Shown one piece after another: positions 10,998 through 21,800 of a stretch of 64,000 bases of DNA. The notes under the pieces were generated by a model. It searched no databases. It saw nothing but the letters and a program-made list of their open reading frames with translations, and was not told where the DNA came from. Each line of letters opens with the position of its first letter. The stretch's first letter is position 1. The stretch comes from Acanthochromis polyacanthus (Eukaryota; Chordata; Actinopteri; Pomacentridae), in assembly GCF_021347895.1 (NCBI RefSeq), contig NC_067117.1, positions 37,144,067 to 37,208,066 of the forward strand. Direction: 5' to 3'. The translations under genes were made by a program, and so were the position numbers.

Positions 10998-12553
10998 TCT
11001 ACAAAAATGCACCAGACGTCCTACGATTCCTCTGGAAGCTGATGAGAGTTGTGTGGGAAAAAAGAGATACCAACAGCCTGGTGGAGAGCTGCAGGGATCC
11101 TTATTTCCAAGGGAAATGATTCATCGGCGATTGGCCAGTTCCGCCAGATCAGTCTTCTTATCATCGAAGGAAAGTCTTTCTCAGCATCGTCGCTCACAGG
11201 CTGGCAGGATACCTGCAAAGAAGCGAGTTGATTGACACGTCAATCCAGAAAGCAACCATCTTAGGCTTCACTTGTTTATGGAACATGCCAGCATCCTCTG
11301 GCATCAGATCCAGGCTGCCAAGAAAGAGGGATCAGATCTTCATGTGGACTTCCTGAATCTTGTGAATGCCTTTGGTTCAGTTTCTCACAACCTTTTGTGG
11401 TCAGTCTTTAACTTTTTCAGGGTCTCAGCAGCTCTTACAAACATAAACAAGCCTTACTTTCAGGACATTCAGCTCTGCACCACAGCATGGCAATACCTGA
11501 AGATGAGAATCATGGCCGGCTGCACCATCTCCCCGCTTGCCTTCACCATGGTCATGGAGGTTATCATTCAGGCATCTTGTTGGGTGGACGGAGGACAGCA
11601 AATAAGACCTTGACTGAAACTGCCACCAGTCAGAGCCTACATGGATGACCCCAAAACATTCACCACAACCGAGGCCTGCACTGCTCGACTGCTGAGTAGG
11701 CTGCAAGAAAACATCAAACTGGCTCACATGAGGCTCAAGCCAAGCAAGTCCAGAAGCATTTCCATCATCAAGGGGAAACTATCAGACCATCGCTTTCACA
11801 TTGACGATGAGATTATTCCAACTGTCTCAGAGAAGCCTGTGAAAAGCCAAGCTCGATGGCATGATGCCTCCCTCTAAGACAATGAGCAAGTAGACCAGCT
11901 AAGGAAGGAGGTAATCAGTGGCCCAGTGAACATTGATAGAACCCAGCTTCCTGGGAGACTGAAGCTCTAGTGTATGCAGTTTGGGCTACTTCATGCCTCG
12001 TGTGGCCACTAACCTTGTATGAAGCACCTGTGTCTAAGGTGGAAAAGCTGGACAGACTGGTTAGCTTCTACACAAGGAAATGGCTTGGCCTTCCCAGGTG
12101 CCTCAGCAGTATTGGGCGGTATGGCAAAGGAATTCTAGATCTGCCCATTTCCAGCTTTTCTGAGGAGTACAAGTGCGTCAAAGTAAGAATGGAGATGATG
12201 CTACAGGATTCAAGCAATCCGATCATAGGTCAAGCTGCCCCAAAGTTGGCAAGTGGGGGGAGGTGAATCCCATCAGTGGCAACAGAGCAGGCAAAGGCAG
12301 CACTCAGACATAAGGACACTTTAGGCCAATTGCAGCAGGGAAGAGGTGTTTTTGGCCTTGGGGCCAGCACCCCAGCCTGGAACAAGGTCACTCCATCCCA
12401 AAGACGCAAGCTTGTGGTGCAGGAAGTACGATGACAAGAGGAAGCAGACAGGTGCGCAAAAGCCATCCCACAGGCAAAGCAAGGGCAGTGGATGACATGG
12501 GAAGGAGTGGAAAAGAGGAAGATCTCTTGGCAAGAGCTGTGGGATATGGAGAC
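10998..12553 (+). pseudogene. Old LINE reverse transcriptase, first part
   Basis: In broken frames the region reads WWRAAGILI, then LHVDFLNLVNAFGSVSHNLL (RT block A, catalytic Asp replaced), MAGCTISPLAFTM (block B) and RAYMDDP (catalytic YMDD-type box at about 11632-11652). SRSISI, TLYEAPVSKVEKLDRLVSFY and KWLGLPRCL follow. These are the order and wording of a non-LTR RT abundant in teleosts, possibly of the R2/R4 side of the tree. Many stops and frame changes (about 11230, 11612, 11877, 11969) show that it is dead. Apparently 5' truncated. Confidence 0.7.
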
Positions 12554-12675
12554 GTTTAGAGCAGTGCTTCTCAAATAGTGGGGTGAACCCCCTTGGGGGA
12601 GCATAGAGACATGACAAGGGGGACACGAGTGACTGGAAGGAAAAGGTCCATCTACCTGGAACTAATTTGCTTAAC

Positions 12676-12890
12676 TATTGTTTTAACGTCAGCCCATTTT
12701 TCGCGGTGTACAAACTGCGCTGGCTGTTGTGCATGTCTGTACTTGCCAAGTACACAGGTATGGACATGCACAACAACTCCTGAGAACGGGAGAATACATA
12801 ATTAATGTGCATTTGGAACACCAGCATATTTGATTTTGTCATCACCTCGGCTCATCTACGCCGATTATTTTTACCAGGAGTGTCAAACAG
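12676..12890 (-). repeat. Family A flanking block, second copy
   Basis: Reverse complement of about 545-720; shared blocks include AACTATTGTTTTAACGTC and CTCGGCTCATCTACG. It lies inside the hAT element. Confidence 0.55.
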
Positions 12891-13041
12891 CTGGCGTTGA
12901 GACCTCCAGGCAGACATCAAAAGAATGGGCACCACCTGGAATCAAGTTGAGAGATAGGCACAAGATAGGAGAAACTGAAGGTCTTTCGTTGACGGTCTAT
13001 ACCCTGGAAGGGGTTGATAGGCATAAGTAAGTAATTAAGTA
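12891..13041 (+). mobile_element. Short retroposed fragment with GTCAAAC target duplication
   Basis: GTCAAAC occurs on both sides (12883-12890 area and 13042-13050 area). It interrupts family A exactly at its inverted end. The fragment ends in AAGTAAGTAATTAAGTAA, a simple-repeat tail like that of some LINE 3' ends. No family name assigned. Confidence 0.45.
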
Positions 13042-13560
13042 AGTCAAACATGCGGCCCATGGGCCTAAACCTGTCCTCCAGATGGTGCATTTCGGCCCAC
13101 AGGCCTACTTTACAAAGTGTAAAAATTACAAAGAAGGCATTTACTGTAAATTGTAAATTTGTAAAACTGTAAATTTTAAATAATTTCTAGACCATGACAA
13201 GTTGTTTTGATCATAAAGTAAAATACTAGATTGTTCACTTCCAGATACCTGTTACTGAATTTTTTGTGTCTTTGTAGATAAACTGTGAGCCGCCATTTGC
13301 AATGCACACATGTAAATGATCAACTGAGGCATCATGTTGCTGAAATCGAACCTATTTTTCTTAAGAAATTTTAGGATGATCATTATGCTTTTTAAAAACA
13401 TAATTCATTAAATGTGATCATTTTCACAATGTACTTTTTTGAACTAAAACAAAAGGAAAAAGTTGGAGTTGTGATTATAAATTATTATGCTGTGATTTTA
13501 CTGGTGCGGTCCCCTGGAGATCAAATTGGGCTTTATGCAGCCCCGGGACTAAAATGAGTT
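13042..13560 (-). mobile_element. MITE family A, second copy
   Basis: Reverse complement of 23-556, with shared blocks such as TTTTTGTGTCTTTGTAGA and AAAAAGTTGGAGTTGTGA. It is nested in the hAT element. Confidence 0.65.
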
Positions 13561-14085
13561 AATTTCGATTAATTACAGAAGAAATAACGCGTTAAATAAA
13601 TTAACGCTTTTAATTGCACCTTTCTCAGTTCCCTAATTTTCAACTAGTTTCGCTTCTGTCATGTGCCATACAATGGAAAAAAAACAAACTAAATCCAGGT
13701 TTTAAATCATCAAAATCACTTTTTTCCCATTTTAAAATTGCATTAATTTTATAAATTTTAAATTATACACATGTATATGTCTATTCATTGATTCAACTGT
13801 CAATCAAAATTTATTTGAATTGAAAATAATTACTTATTGTGTCAAATATTGCTGTTTGACAAAAATGTAATTAATCGCAAACTTGTAGTTAATTAGATTA
13901 GTTTTTTAAACCTTGTCCCACCAATAATATATATATGATTAATTGATTGATTTTCTTTATTTTCGTGTCATGCACACAAGTGTGCACAACCCTCATGGAT
14001 TTACAAGACACCAATGTACTCGCATTGCAGCAATACATCCAAAACACACAATATTCTGCTGCTCAGTCCTTAGACAAAATATGTT
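13561..14085. other. Interior of hAT, AT-rich
   Basis: Contains TTAACGCGTTAA-like short repeats around 13585-13610. No gene. Confidence 0.35.
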
Positions 14086-14420
14086 GCCTTTTATCTCAGG
14101 CCTGGCAAAGAAATTCTGCATGGTAAAAAGACGGTTGGGTAACGGGCTTTTTCTTTCCGGGCACCTACATTGTGGAACAGTCTACCTGCTGAAATCAGGC
14201 AGGCATCGTCCATTAATGTATTTAAAAATTAAGCTGAAGACCCACCTCTTTTCTTTTATATATGAATCTTAAATTGTTTGTTTAACTGATGTCTTTTTTT
14301 ATTGTTCTGTTTTTATTGTTTTTATTTTTATCTGTTTTTATTTATCTGTTTTTATTTCTGTGTACAGCACTTTGACGGAAAGCGCTTTAGAAATAAAGTT
14401 ATTATTATTATTGTTGTTGT
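14086..14420 (+). pseudogene. L2-like LINE 3' end
   Basis: A degraded frame reads ...FLSGHLHCGTVYLLKSG and IKLKTHLFSF. This corresponds to the standard L2/Rex1-type C-terminus 'APTLWNSLP...FKKKLKTHLF'. It is followed by the L2-type tail GCGCTTTAGAAATAAAG and TTATTATTATTG. It is a 5'-truncated, dead insertion. Confidence 0.65.
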
Positions 14421-14690
14421 CACTCAACCAAAAGAAATTTTAAAAAAACAGAGGACATCTTACTGAAAAGTATTTCTCTTACATCTTCATACACAGGGCA
14501 ATAAAACACAAAATTTACTTAATTTTCAACTTCCCCTAAATTACACAGCAAACAAAATCTGTCCTTTGCTGGAGTAGCATTAAACCTCCCAGTCTCTAAA
14601 GCTAATGTTCCTGAGCGTAGCTGTGTACACAGGGATCTCTGTCTTACTTAAATTATACTTAACATAAGGTTCCACATTGTATCTGTCCTT

Positions 14691-14693
<3 letters not shown>

Positions 14694-14760
<67 letters not shown>

Positions 14761-14762
14761 AA
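14694..14762 (+). repeat. (TA)n(CA)n(TA)n microsatellite
   Basis: About 22 CA units flanked by TA units. Confidence 0.95.
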
Positions 14763-14792
14763 TTAATAAATTTGAGAACCACTGGGTTAGAG

Positions 14793-15715
14793 CATGCTTC
14801 ACCATCAAGGCGGGTTATTATGTCCTACCATCACCCAAGAACCTCAACCAATGGTATGGTGAAGATCCTACATGCTCTCTCTGCCTGACTCCAGCTACAC
14901 TTAAACACATTTTTGTGGGCTGCAAACCAGTCTCGCTCAAGGCTGTTACAACTGGCGCAACCAGGTGCTGAAGTGTCTGGCACTGGTGCTGGAAACGCAG
15001 CGCATGAGTGTTAATGCCCTTCCACCCACGTCGACCCATTGGCAAGAAACAACATTTGTCCAAGAGGATGAGGGTTCTCTTGGCCGGGCCCCTCTCAGCA
15101 GCCCAGATCCTGGGCAGTTGAGAGGGGTTTGCGATTAGAGGATGCTGGTAGACCTGGACCAAAAGCTCTGCTTCCCACCTGAGATCGCATTCATCAACCT
15201 GCAGCCAGACCTAGTGCTATGGTCAGCTTTGCTTAGGCACGTCTACATCATCGAGCTCACAGTGCTCTGGGAGAACTCAGTAGAGGAGGCCTATGAGCTC
15301 AAGAAGCTGAGGTATACGTAGCTTGTCGCTGATGCAAAACAGCGAGTGTCCGACCAGTCGAAGTAGGCTGCAGAGGATTTATAGCCACCTCGTAAATCCA
15401 GGCTTCTCCGGGAGATGGGAGTACGTGGGAAGGCCCAATGGCAGGCGATCATGTACCTCTTCAGAGGTGCTGAAAAGGGAAGTGAGTGGCTGTGGATGAA
15501 GAGAAAGCACGCCACCTGGATCTTCAGGTGAGTAGATGGTATCTAGGGGGTGAACCTGGGACACTGGGATTCCTCTGGAGGTGTCTTGGGCCTACCAGCG
15601 AAACACAGATGAAGGAGGGTGCCTACTTGATAACCCAGAGGAGACCCTCACTCCTTTGACCATCCCACGGAGTCCTAGGTGCCTCATGCATGCAAGAAGG
15701 GATATCAACATCTAG
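14793..15715 (+). pseudogene. Old LINE, C-terminal part after the hAT
   Basis: Continues the LINE of 10998-12553. Broken frames read RACFTIK, NQWYGEDPTCSLCLTP (a CxxC-type block), then later ELTVLWENSVEEAYELKKL, matching the C-terminus of the same teleost LINE family. The 3' untranslated part runs to about 15715, where TIR element T resumes. Confidence 0.6.
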
Positions 15716-16072
15716 TTCTACACAATAGATCTAAAATATTATGTTGATTAAAAAATGTTTGTGCAATTACAAGAGACATCAATGAAAAAAGCAATCCCAA
15801 AAAAGGAGGTTTGGAATTTTTTAACTGTTTTATTTGAGATTCACTTAGGTCATCAGGGGAGTGGGACAAGAGAAAAACGGCATTTTAGGGTGAACTCCAG
15901 GTTTATTTGGTATTTTTAAAAATATTTTCAAACATTCTCCTCTCCTTTTTTTAAAGATTTGGTCTCAGAACAAGTACAGTTACACAACAACTGCATGTTT
16001 TAGTATTTTGTACATGAATAATTTGAAATTTGAGGTGTGGGACATAAAATGTCCTCCAATTCTGGAATGACT
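15716..16072 (+). mobile_element. TIR element family T, copy 1, right part
   Basis: Matches 37260-37583. Shared blocks include CAACTGCATGTTTTAGTATT and AATTTGAAATTTGA. It ends in the inverted repeat ATGTCCTCCAATTCTGGAA followed by TGAC. Confidence 0.7.
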
Positions 16073-16661
16073 CAACTAAGCGCCAGCATACTCACACTTC
16101 TGGATAATGCACACAGTAAACCTGCAAAACATTAGCATAAGCCTTGATTGAGGTAAAGTTAATGTGTGTATTTAGCTCAGAACACCACTTTACCTAATCA
16201 TGGTCAAGCAGCCATATCTAGCTATATCAATAACTGTCAACATAATCACAGATGAGACTCTAATGTGTCTTCTCCTCACAGAACAGTCACACTGTATTGT
16301 TCCTGAATGTAGTTTTCATCCTTTTGATCTCGAAACTCTCAGTCGCCACCAGTTCTCAGGAGAAAAGAGGGTGGAGTTGAATCTTTCATTTGGTTTCTTT
16401 CATATCTGGGTTGGATTCATATTCTCCAGCTGGCCATGTGAGGGGTTGTTTCTGTGTATATATGAGTGTGTGTACACACATGGTAGAGCAGTTTCACAGC
16501 TGTCTGTTGCGCATTTTGCTGGTCAGCACATGAAATCATTTTTGAACTGTTCAGCTGCTATGATGCAATGGGCTCAGGAATATTAGGAAGATCTCCACAT
16601 GTGCTCCAAGGGGAAAACCAGTGTGAAAAACAATGTAAATGTGTATATAGTCACATGTAAA
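16073..16661. other. No feature recognised
   Basis: A 128-residue plus frame at 16200-16586 has no recognisable domain, no splice or codon support, and is probably chance. Confidence 0.4.
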
Positions 16662-17160
16662 ATGCTGTACAAAAGCTTTAGATTTTTTTCATTATGTAAT
16701 ACCATCAGAGATTGATCCCAGATTTGTTGTTCAAAAAAACAAGAGTATCAAACAGAGTCATAAAGAACTATATCCAATGACATGAAGAACAAGAAGTTCA
16801 CCAAAAGAGGGTAAAGCCTTGAGAGAGCCCTGATCTAAATCACAGAGTCAGTGTGGGATTATGAAGAGAAATGAAGCACATGGGACAGCCTGATTCTACA
16901 GAAGAGAAGTGTGACAAGTTCTCAAAGACACTCAAAACAATCTACCTGTTAAGTACCTTGACAAACAGTGCGCAAATATACCAGAGAACCAGTGCTGTCT
17001 TAATAGCAAAGTGTAGTCAGACAAAATATTGAGTTGATTTAGTGTTTTTGTTTGTTTACTACACTTTGTGAGGAGTTAGTTAAATAAAAAGTACTTATTA
17101 CATTGTACTTCAAAGCTTGCATGTGCTTAGCATCCATAACTTTTGCACAGTACAGCATGT
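16655..17160 (+). pseudogene. Tc1/mariner remnant
   Basis: The inverted ends are recognisable: GCTGTACAAAAGCTTTAGA at the left, and the right end reads TGTACTGTGCAAAAGTTAT in reverse complement. The interior keeps only the C-terminal third of a Tc1 transposase in broken frames, around MKHMGQPDSTEE and RTSAVLIAK. The family's C-terminus normally reads 'KHMRQPKSTEELW...'. Stops and deletions make it inactive. Confidence 0.55.
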
Positions 17161-18307
17161 CGAAGCATTGTGTTATAAGCACATGTAGAGATTGCATGGT
17201 GTTGAAGTCATGTGGTAATTAATGCCTCTGAAGAAAGCTCTAATGAGATCAATGTGCTGGCTGGAATGTGAACAGCCTGAGGGATGAAGACTGCAGTTTT
17301 GAGGGGTTTTTTTTCCACAAAAATTCCCCTCACGTGCTGAGAAATAACTTATTCATGACGGACTCAAGCTGCAGGAAATGATAAGTTTCAGTCAGGCTGA
17401 TTAATTTGTTCTCTTGGATTAATCCTAGAACACAGGTTTCGAAATTTGAATAATTTTAAAGTGTGATTTCTCAGCAGAGATCCTAACTAAGCTGTTTTTT
17501 CTGCTGTATGGAATCATCATTAAACAGCCCAATATTTCATCATCCAGCTAACTTGTAGTTGAAGCCAAACAGCAGCTTACTCAGAGACATCTCTCTGCGC
17601 TACAGTCAAAAATAAAATTTAAGTGTCCCCAAGGTCCATCTGTTGGGGACGAGAGAAACTCCCAGACAGGAGGTGAAAACTGATCCTCCCATCAAACCAC
17701 TCAGACTCTCAATCCTGCATCTGTCCACCTTTAGCAGACGACCACTTCAGCTGTTGGTCTCGTCTCCCCCAGAGGAGGCTGACTGGAGGCTCTCACCATT
17801 CAAAGTCATTAAGATAATTCAGAAGCCACTGAGAGGGCTTTGTAACAGCCCAGCGCAATTTTGCGAGGTTGTGTTTGAAATTCAGCAAAGTATTTAGTAT
17901 TTAATAATCAGCAATAACAAATAGACCAGACATGTTAGTCGCAATAACTTCCACAAGTTTCAATTTGGTCCCTGAACAAAATATTCAGACAGTGCAGTTG
18001 TTTAATTAGGTGTCGCAAAGAGAAATTAATCAACTAATCAAGTGTTTGATTATTTAATCATCTAAACTGACAGATGCTAATTGATAACAGGTAGCATTTT
18101 GGTGCTGCTAACAGATTCAGTGTAAAAATTGTCAAGAAATAAATGCAGGCACATCACTTATTTATTTCTAGTCACATCACATTCAAATTTGCTTTCCATA
18201 TATGCTTAAAATTTGGTCCATATATTCATATTGCTCACAGTGTGCAACAACATTTGTGATCACTCTACTTTTCATCTAGCAAGATTTGAGTTATGAGTAA
18301 ATATCTG
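17161..18307. other. nav1 intron, no feature recognised
   Basis: 17560-17850 is GC-richer than its surroundings, with an 84-residue plus frame, but nothing in it is recognisable. Confidence 0.4.
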
Positions 18308-18377
18308 CAAAATCAACCAGAAAAGCACTCAGAGGGTGTAGTGCTCCGCCAAGCCTGTTCATTCCTCCATATGACTT
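18308..18377 (-). mobile_element. MITE family R, copy 2, first part
   Basis: Begins with the terminal repeat AACCAGAAAAGCACTC and continues GTGCTCCGCCAAGCC. It is cut after about 70 bases by retroelement insertions; the rest of the copy lies at 23325-23877. Confidence 0.65.
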
Positions 18378-18389
18378 TGTCAGAAATGC

Positions 18390-18760
18390 CCGGTGTAAAT
18401 AGCACCCGACCCCGGCTTCCTGCCCTGCAGGTGGTAGGCCCTGTGTTACTTCTTCGGGCTGTGCCCGACCGAGCCCCACGGGACCCCAAGGTTCGGCCAC
18501 CAGACGCTCTTCTACGAGCTCCCCCCCCAGGCCTGGCTCCAAGGGAAGACCCCGGTTTCCCTAACCCGGGCGAGGTAGCGGCTTCACCTTTTTCTGATAT
18601 CATCGAGGTCTTCTGAATCGCTCTTAGTCTGGTCTCTCACCCAGGACCAATTTGCCTTGGGAGACCCTACCAGGGGCTTATGCCCGAGACAACATAGCTC
18701 CCAGGATCACCGAGACACTCAAACCCCTCCACCGCGATAAAGTGGCAATTCGACGGCGGG
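18390..18760 (-). mobile_element. GC-rich retroelement fragment with 12-bp target duplication
   Basis: Exact copies of TGTCAGAAATGC flank the piece (18378-18389 and 18761-18772). Read on the minus strand it contains CCACTTTATCGCGGTGGAGG, CCTGGTAGGGTCTCCCAAGG and GGAGCCAGGCCTGGGG. These are blocks of a GC-rich repeat common in fish. The variable-length duplication points to LINE-type retrotransposition of a fragment. Family not assigned. Confidence 0.65.
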
Positions 18761-18839
18761 TGTCAGAAATGCAGCATTTTTTTTTTTTTTAGAAAAATGC
18801 AGCATTTGTTTATTATTATCTATTCGTCGCGCCCCCAAG

Positions 18840-21800
18840 ATGGCTGCCGTAGCAGAGTCACAGCTGTGGCACTCGGATCACTGTCGTTTTAAACTTAAGT
18901 TTTTTAAACCTACATCTCGTCTACAGACAAGTCTGTGCCGTGGCGAACGATCTGTTTTTAATCAACAGAGAGAGGCGACTTTCTCTTTCTCAATTTTGCT
19001 CATTCTGGGCGTCTTCACCTGCCTGCATCGCTACCTGTTGCTACCCGAGGACAATGAAAGAGCCTACTCTCCAGCGGTGCATAGCCAATTTCTCCTTTAC
19101 TCAAATTTTTTGGACAAAGGACATCCACGCGTACATGGACCACACCCGAGGGAAAACAGGTTACGGAATGCTAGGACTGCTTTATTGCACTATTTAGTGT
19201 TAATCCTACGACCAGGTGATGTTGAATTAAACCCTGGGCCATATGGGCGTGCGGGAGTGCCCGACAGCCTAGTGCCAGAGCTACCACCATTAGCAGCGGG
19301 GTTTGCCGGGCTAGCGCCTGAGCTATTATCACTAGCAGCGGGGTTTGCCGGGCTCGCACCAGAGTTGCCATCACTAGCAGAGGAGTTTTCCAGGCCAGCA
19401 TCTGAACCACCACCACCGGCGGGGTTTGCCAGACAAGCACCGGAGCTAATACCTTCAGCAGCGGACCGCGGGCTTGGACCGGAGTCATCACCATCTGAAG
19501 GGGGCTGCAGGTTAGCGCCGAGGTTTACAACATCAGCGGCGGGTCATGGGCTAGCGCCGTGGCTAGCACCACCAGCAGCGGGTCACGGGCGAGCGCTGGA
19601 GCTGGCACCGTCAGTAGCAGGGTCTGTCGGGCCAGTTCTGGGGCTGACACTGCCAGAGGCCGGCTGTGGGCTAGCACTGGGGACACGTCCTTCAGCGGGC
19701 CACACGCTAGCATCCAAAGTAACAACTCCAGCTTCGGGGTCGGAGCTGAAACGACCTCCACCATTTAAAGTTACTTCCATCAAGGTAACAAACAAACAAC
19801 TGCAAACTAAACTGCTACAGACGGTGAACCATGCAAAAATACTTTGGGATCCACAAGTTAAACCGAAGGGGATTTTTGGAGGCCATATTAATATCAGAAG
19901 CCTCCTGTCTAAAACGGAACAACTGGAAAAACTTTTACATGACTCTAATCTGGACTACTTGGGGTTGTCGGAAACCTGGTTAACAAAAAATACCCCAGTA
20001 GGCTCTTACACTATTCCAAACTATAATTTATTTAGAAGAGACCGACCAAATAAAAAAGGTGGTGGTGTATTATTGTATGTAAAAAGTAATATCCAGTGTG
20101 CACAGATTGATCTTCCTAAAAATGACCTGGAATGTGTGGGAGTCACGATCTGTCTATCCCCCGAAATGTCTTTTAATGTTATTGTGTTGTACAGGCCACC
20201 TAATGAGAAGGATGTTTTTTATGATATGTTGAAAGAGATTTTGAAAGCCTGTAACAATAAGGAAATTATTTTAATGGGTGATTTTAATTTAAATTGGTTC
20301 GATAAAACACGCTCTAATAAGCTACGGCTTTTAACTAAACAATTCAACTTAACTCAAATTATTAAAAATCCAACGAGAATAACTAGGTCCACCAAAACAT
20401 TGTTGGACTTGATTTTTACTAATAAATGGGATTGTGTAAATAGAACTTATAACTTAATAACAGGTCTATCGGACCACAACTTAACTCTGGTATCGAGAAA
20501 ACTTTCAAGGTTTCGGTATCGAAATCAAAATAGAGATAAAGTATATATATCTCATATTCCAAAACGCGATATAGAGCTGTTTGATATTGAAATTACAAAT
20601 ACTGTTCAAAAAGATCTAGTTTGTGGGCAGGACACTGAGCAGGCTTGCAGCACTCTTAAAAATTATATTTTTCAAACTCTCTCCAAATTTACAAAAACCC
20701 AGGTGCGGAAATTTAAAAGTAAAAAAATGCTCCCATGGTTAAGTGAGAGGCTATGGTTTTTAATGAAAGAAAGGGATGCTGCCCTGAAAAGGTATCTTAA
20801 ATCTAGGCTCAACACTGACCAGCTGCTCTTTAAAAGCCTACGAAACAAAGTCACAGGACAGCTGAGAAAAGCAAAAGCTGACTTTTTTCTAGAAATGATA
20901 CAACAGGCCAAAGGAAACAGTAAACTGATATGGAGGTGTATTGATAAACTATCTGGGAAAGAGCAGACTAGCAAAGGAACCATTGAACTTGATGTAAACT
21001 CTCAAAATAGTGGAGCATCTGCTCCTGCTATACAAACAACTGTAAAGGACAGCTTGAAGGTTGCAAATATGTTTAATGAGTATTTTATCACCTCCATCTC
21101 AGAGCTATGTGGTCCCTCTAACATCGAGGCACCAACAACATCACTATCAGCCTCTGTAGGGTCTGTAGCTTGTGGTTTTACAAGAGGGTTACTTCCCTCT
21201 CGGTTGGATGTTCTGAATTTAGAATATGTGAATGAAGAAAAGGTCAGCAAAGTTATTTCGTCACTCTCTAATTCCAGAGTTAAGGATTCATGGGGACTTG
21301 ACCCGTTGTTTGTAAAGAAATATAAAAATGTTTTAGCAGCACCACTTGTGCATATAACAAATCAGTCTTTCAGTGAAGGTGTTTTTCCCTCCTCTCTTAA
21401 AACAGCAATTGTAACACCTATTTTCAAGTCAGGTAGCAGAAAGGATATTAAGAACTATAGACCCATTAGTATACTGCCTGCGGTCTCTAAAGTTATTGAA
21501 AAAATTGTTGCAGAACAGCTGATTGAGCACCTTGATAATAGCAATATTTTACATCCCATGCAATTTGGTTTTCGTTCAAAACACTCTACCGACACGGCAT
21601 GTTGTTATTTCCTCGAGGTGATCAAATCCAGTCTTGATAAGGGAGGGGTAGTTGGGGCCATTTTCCTGGATCTTCGTAAGGCATTCGATACAGTGAACCA
21701 CTCTGTGCTGCTGAAAAAACTGCAAAATTTTAACCTTTCCGCAAACACTATCAGTTGGTTTCAGTCATATCTAGCAAATCGCCAACAGTGCGTAAGAATA

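Larger units (their letters stand above)
12562..14784. mobile_element. hAT element inserted in the old LINE
   Basis: The ends are CAGTGCTTCTCAAA at 12562 and TTTGAGAACCACTG ending at 14784, typical hAT/Charlie inverted ends. The flanks GTTTAGAG (12554-12561) and GGTTAGAG (14785-14792) are an 8-bp target duplication with one mismatch. LINE sequence is continuous across the insertion. The interior has no transposase and is itself full of other repeats. Confidence 0.85.

Noticed and set aside
14818..15162. 114-codon minus frame
   Set aside because: It is the antisense of the old LINE's C-terminal region, which reads correctly on the plus strand.
16200..16586. 128-codon plus frame
   Set aside because: No recognisable motif; next to a Tc1 remnant and without splice support.
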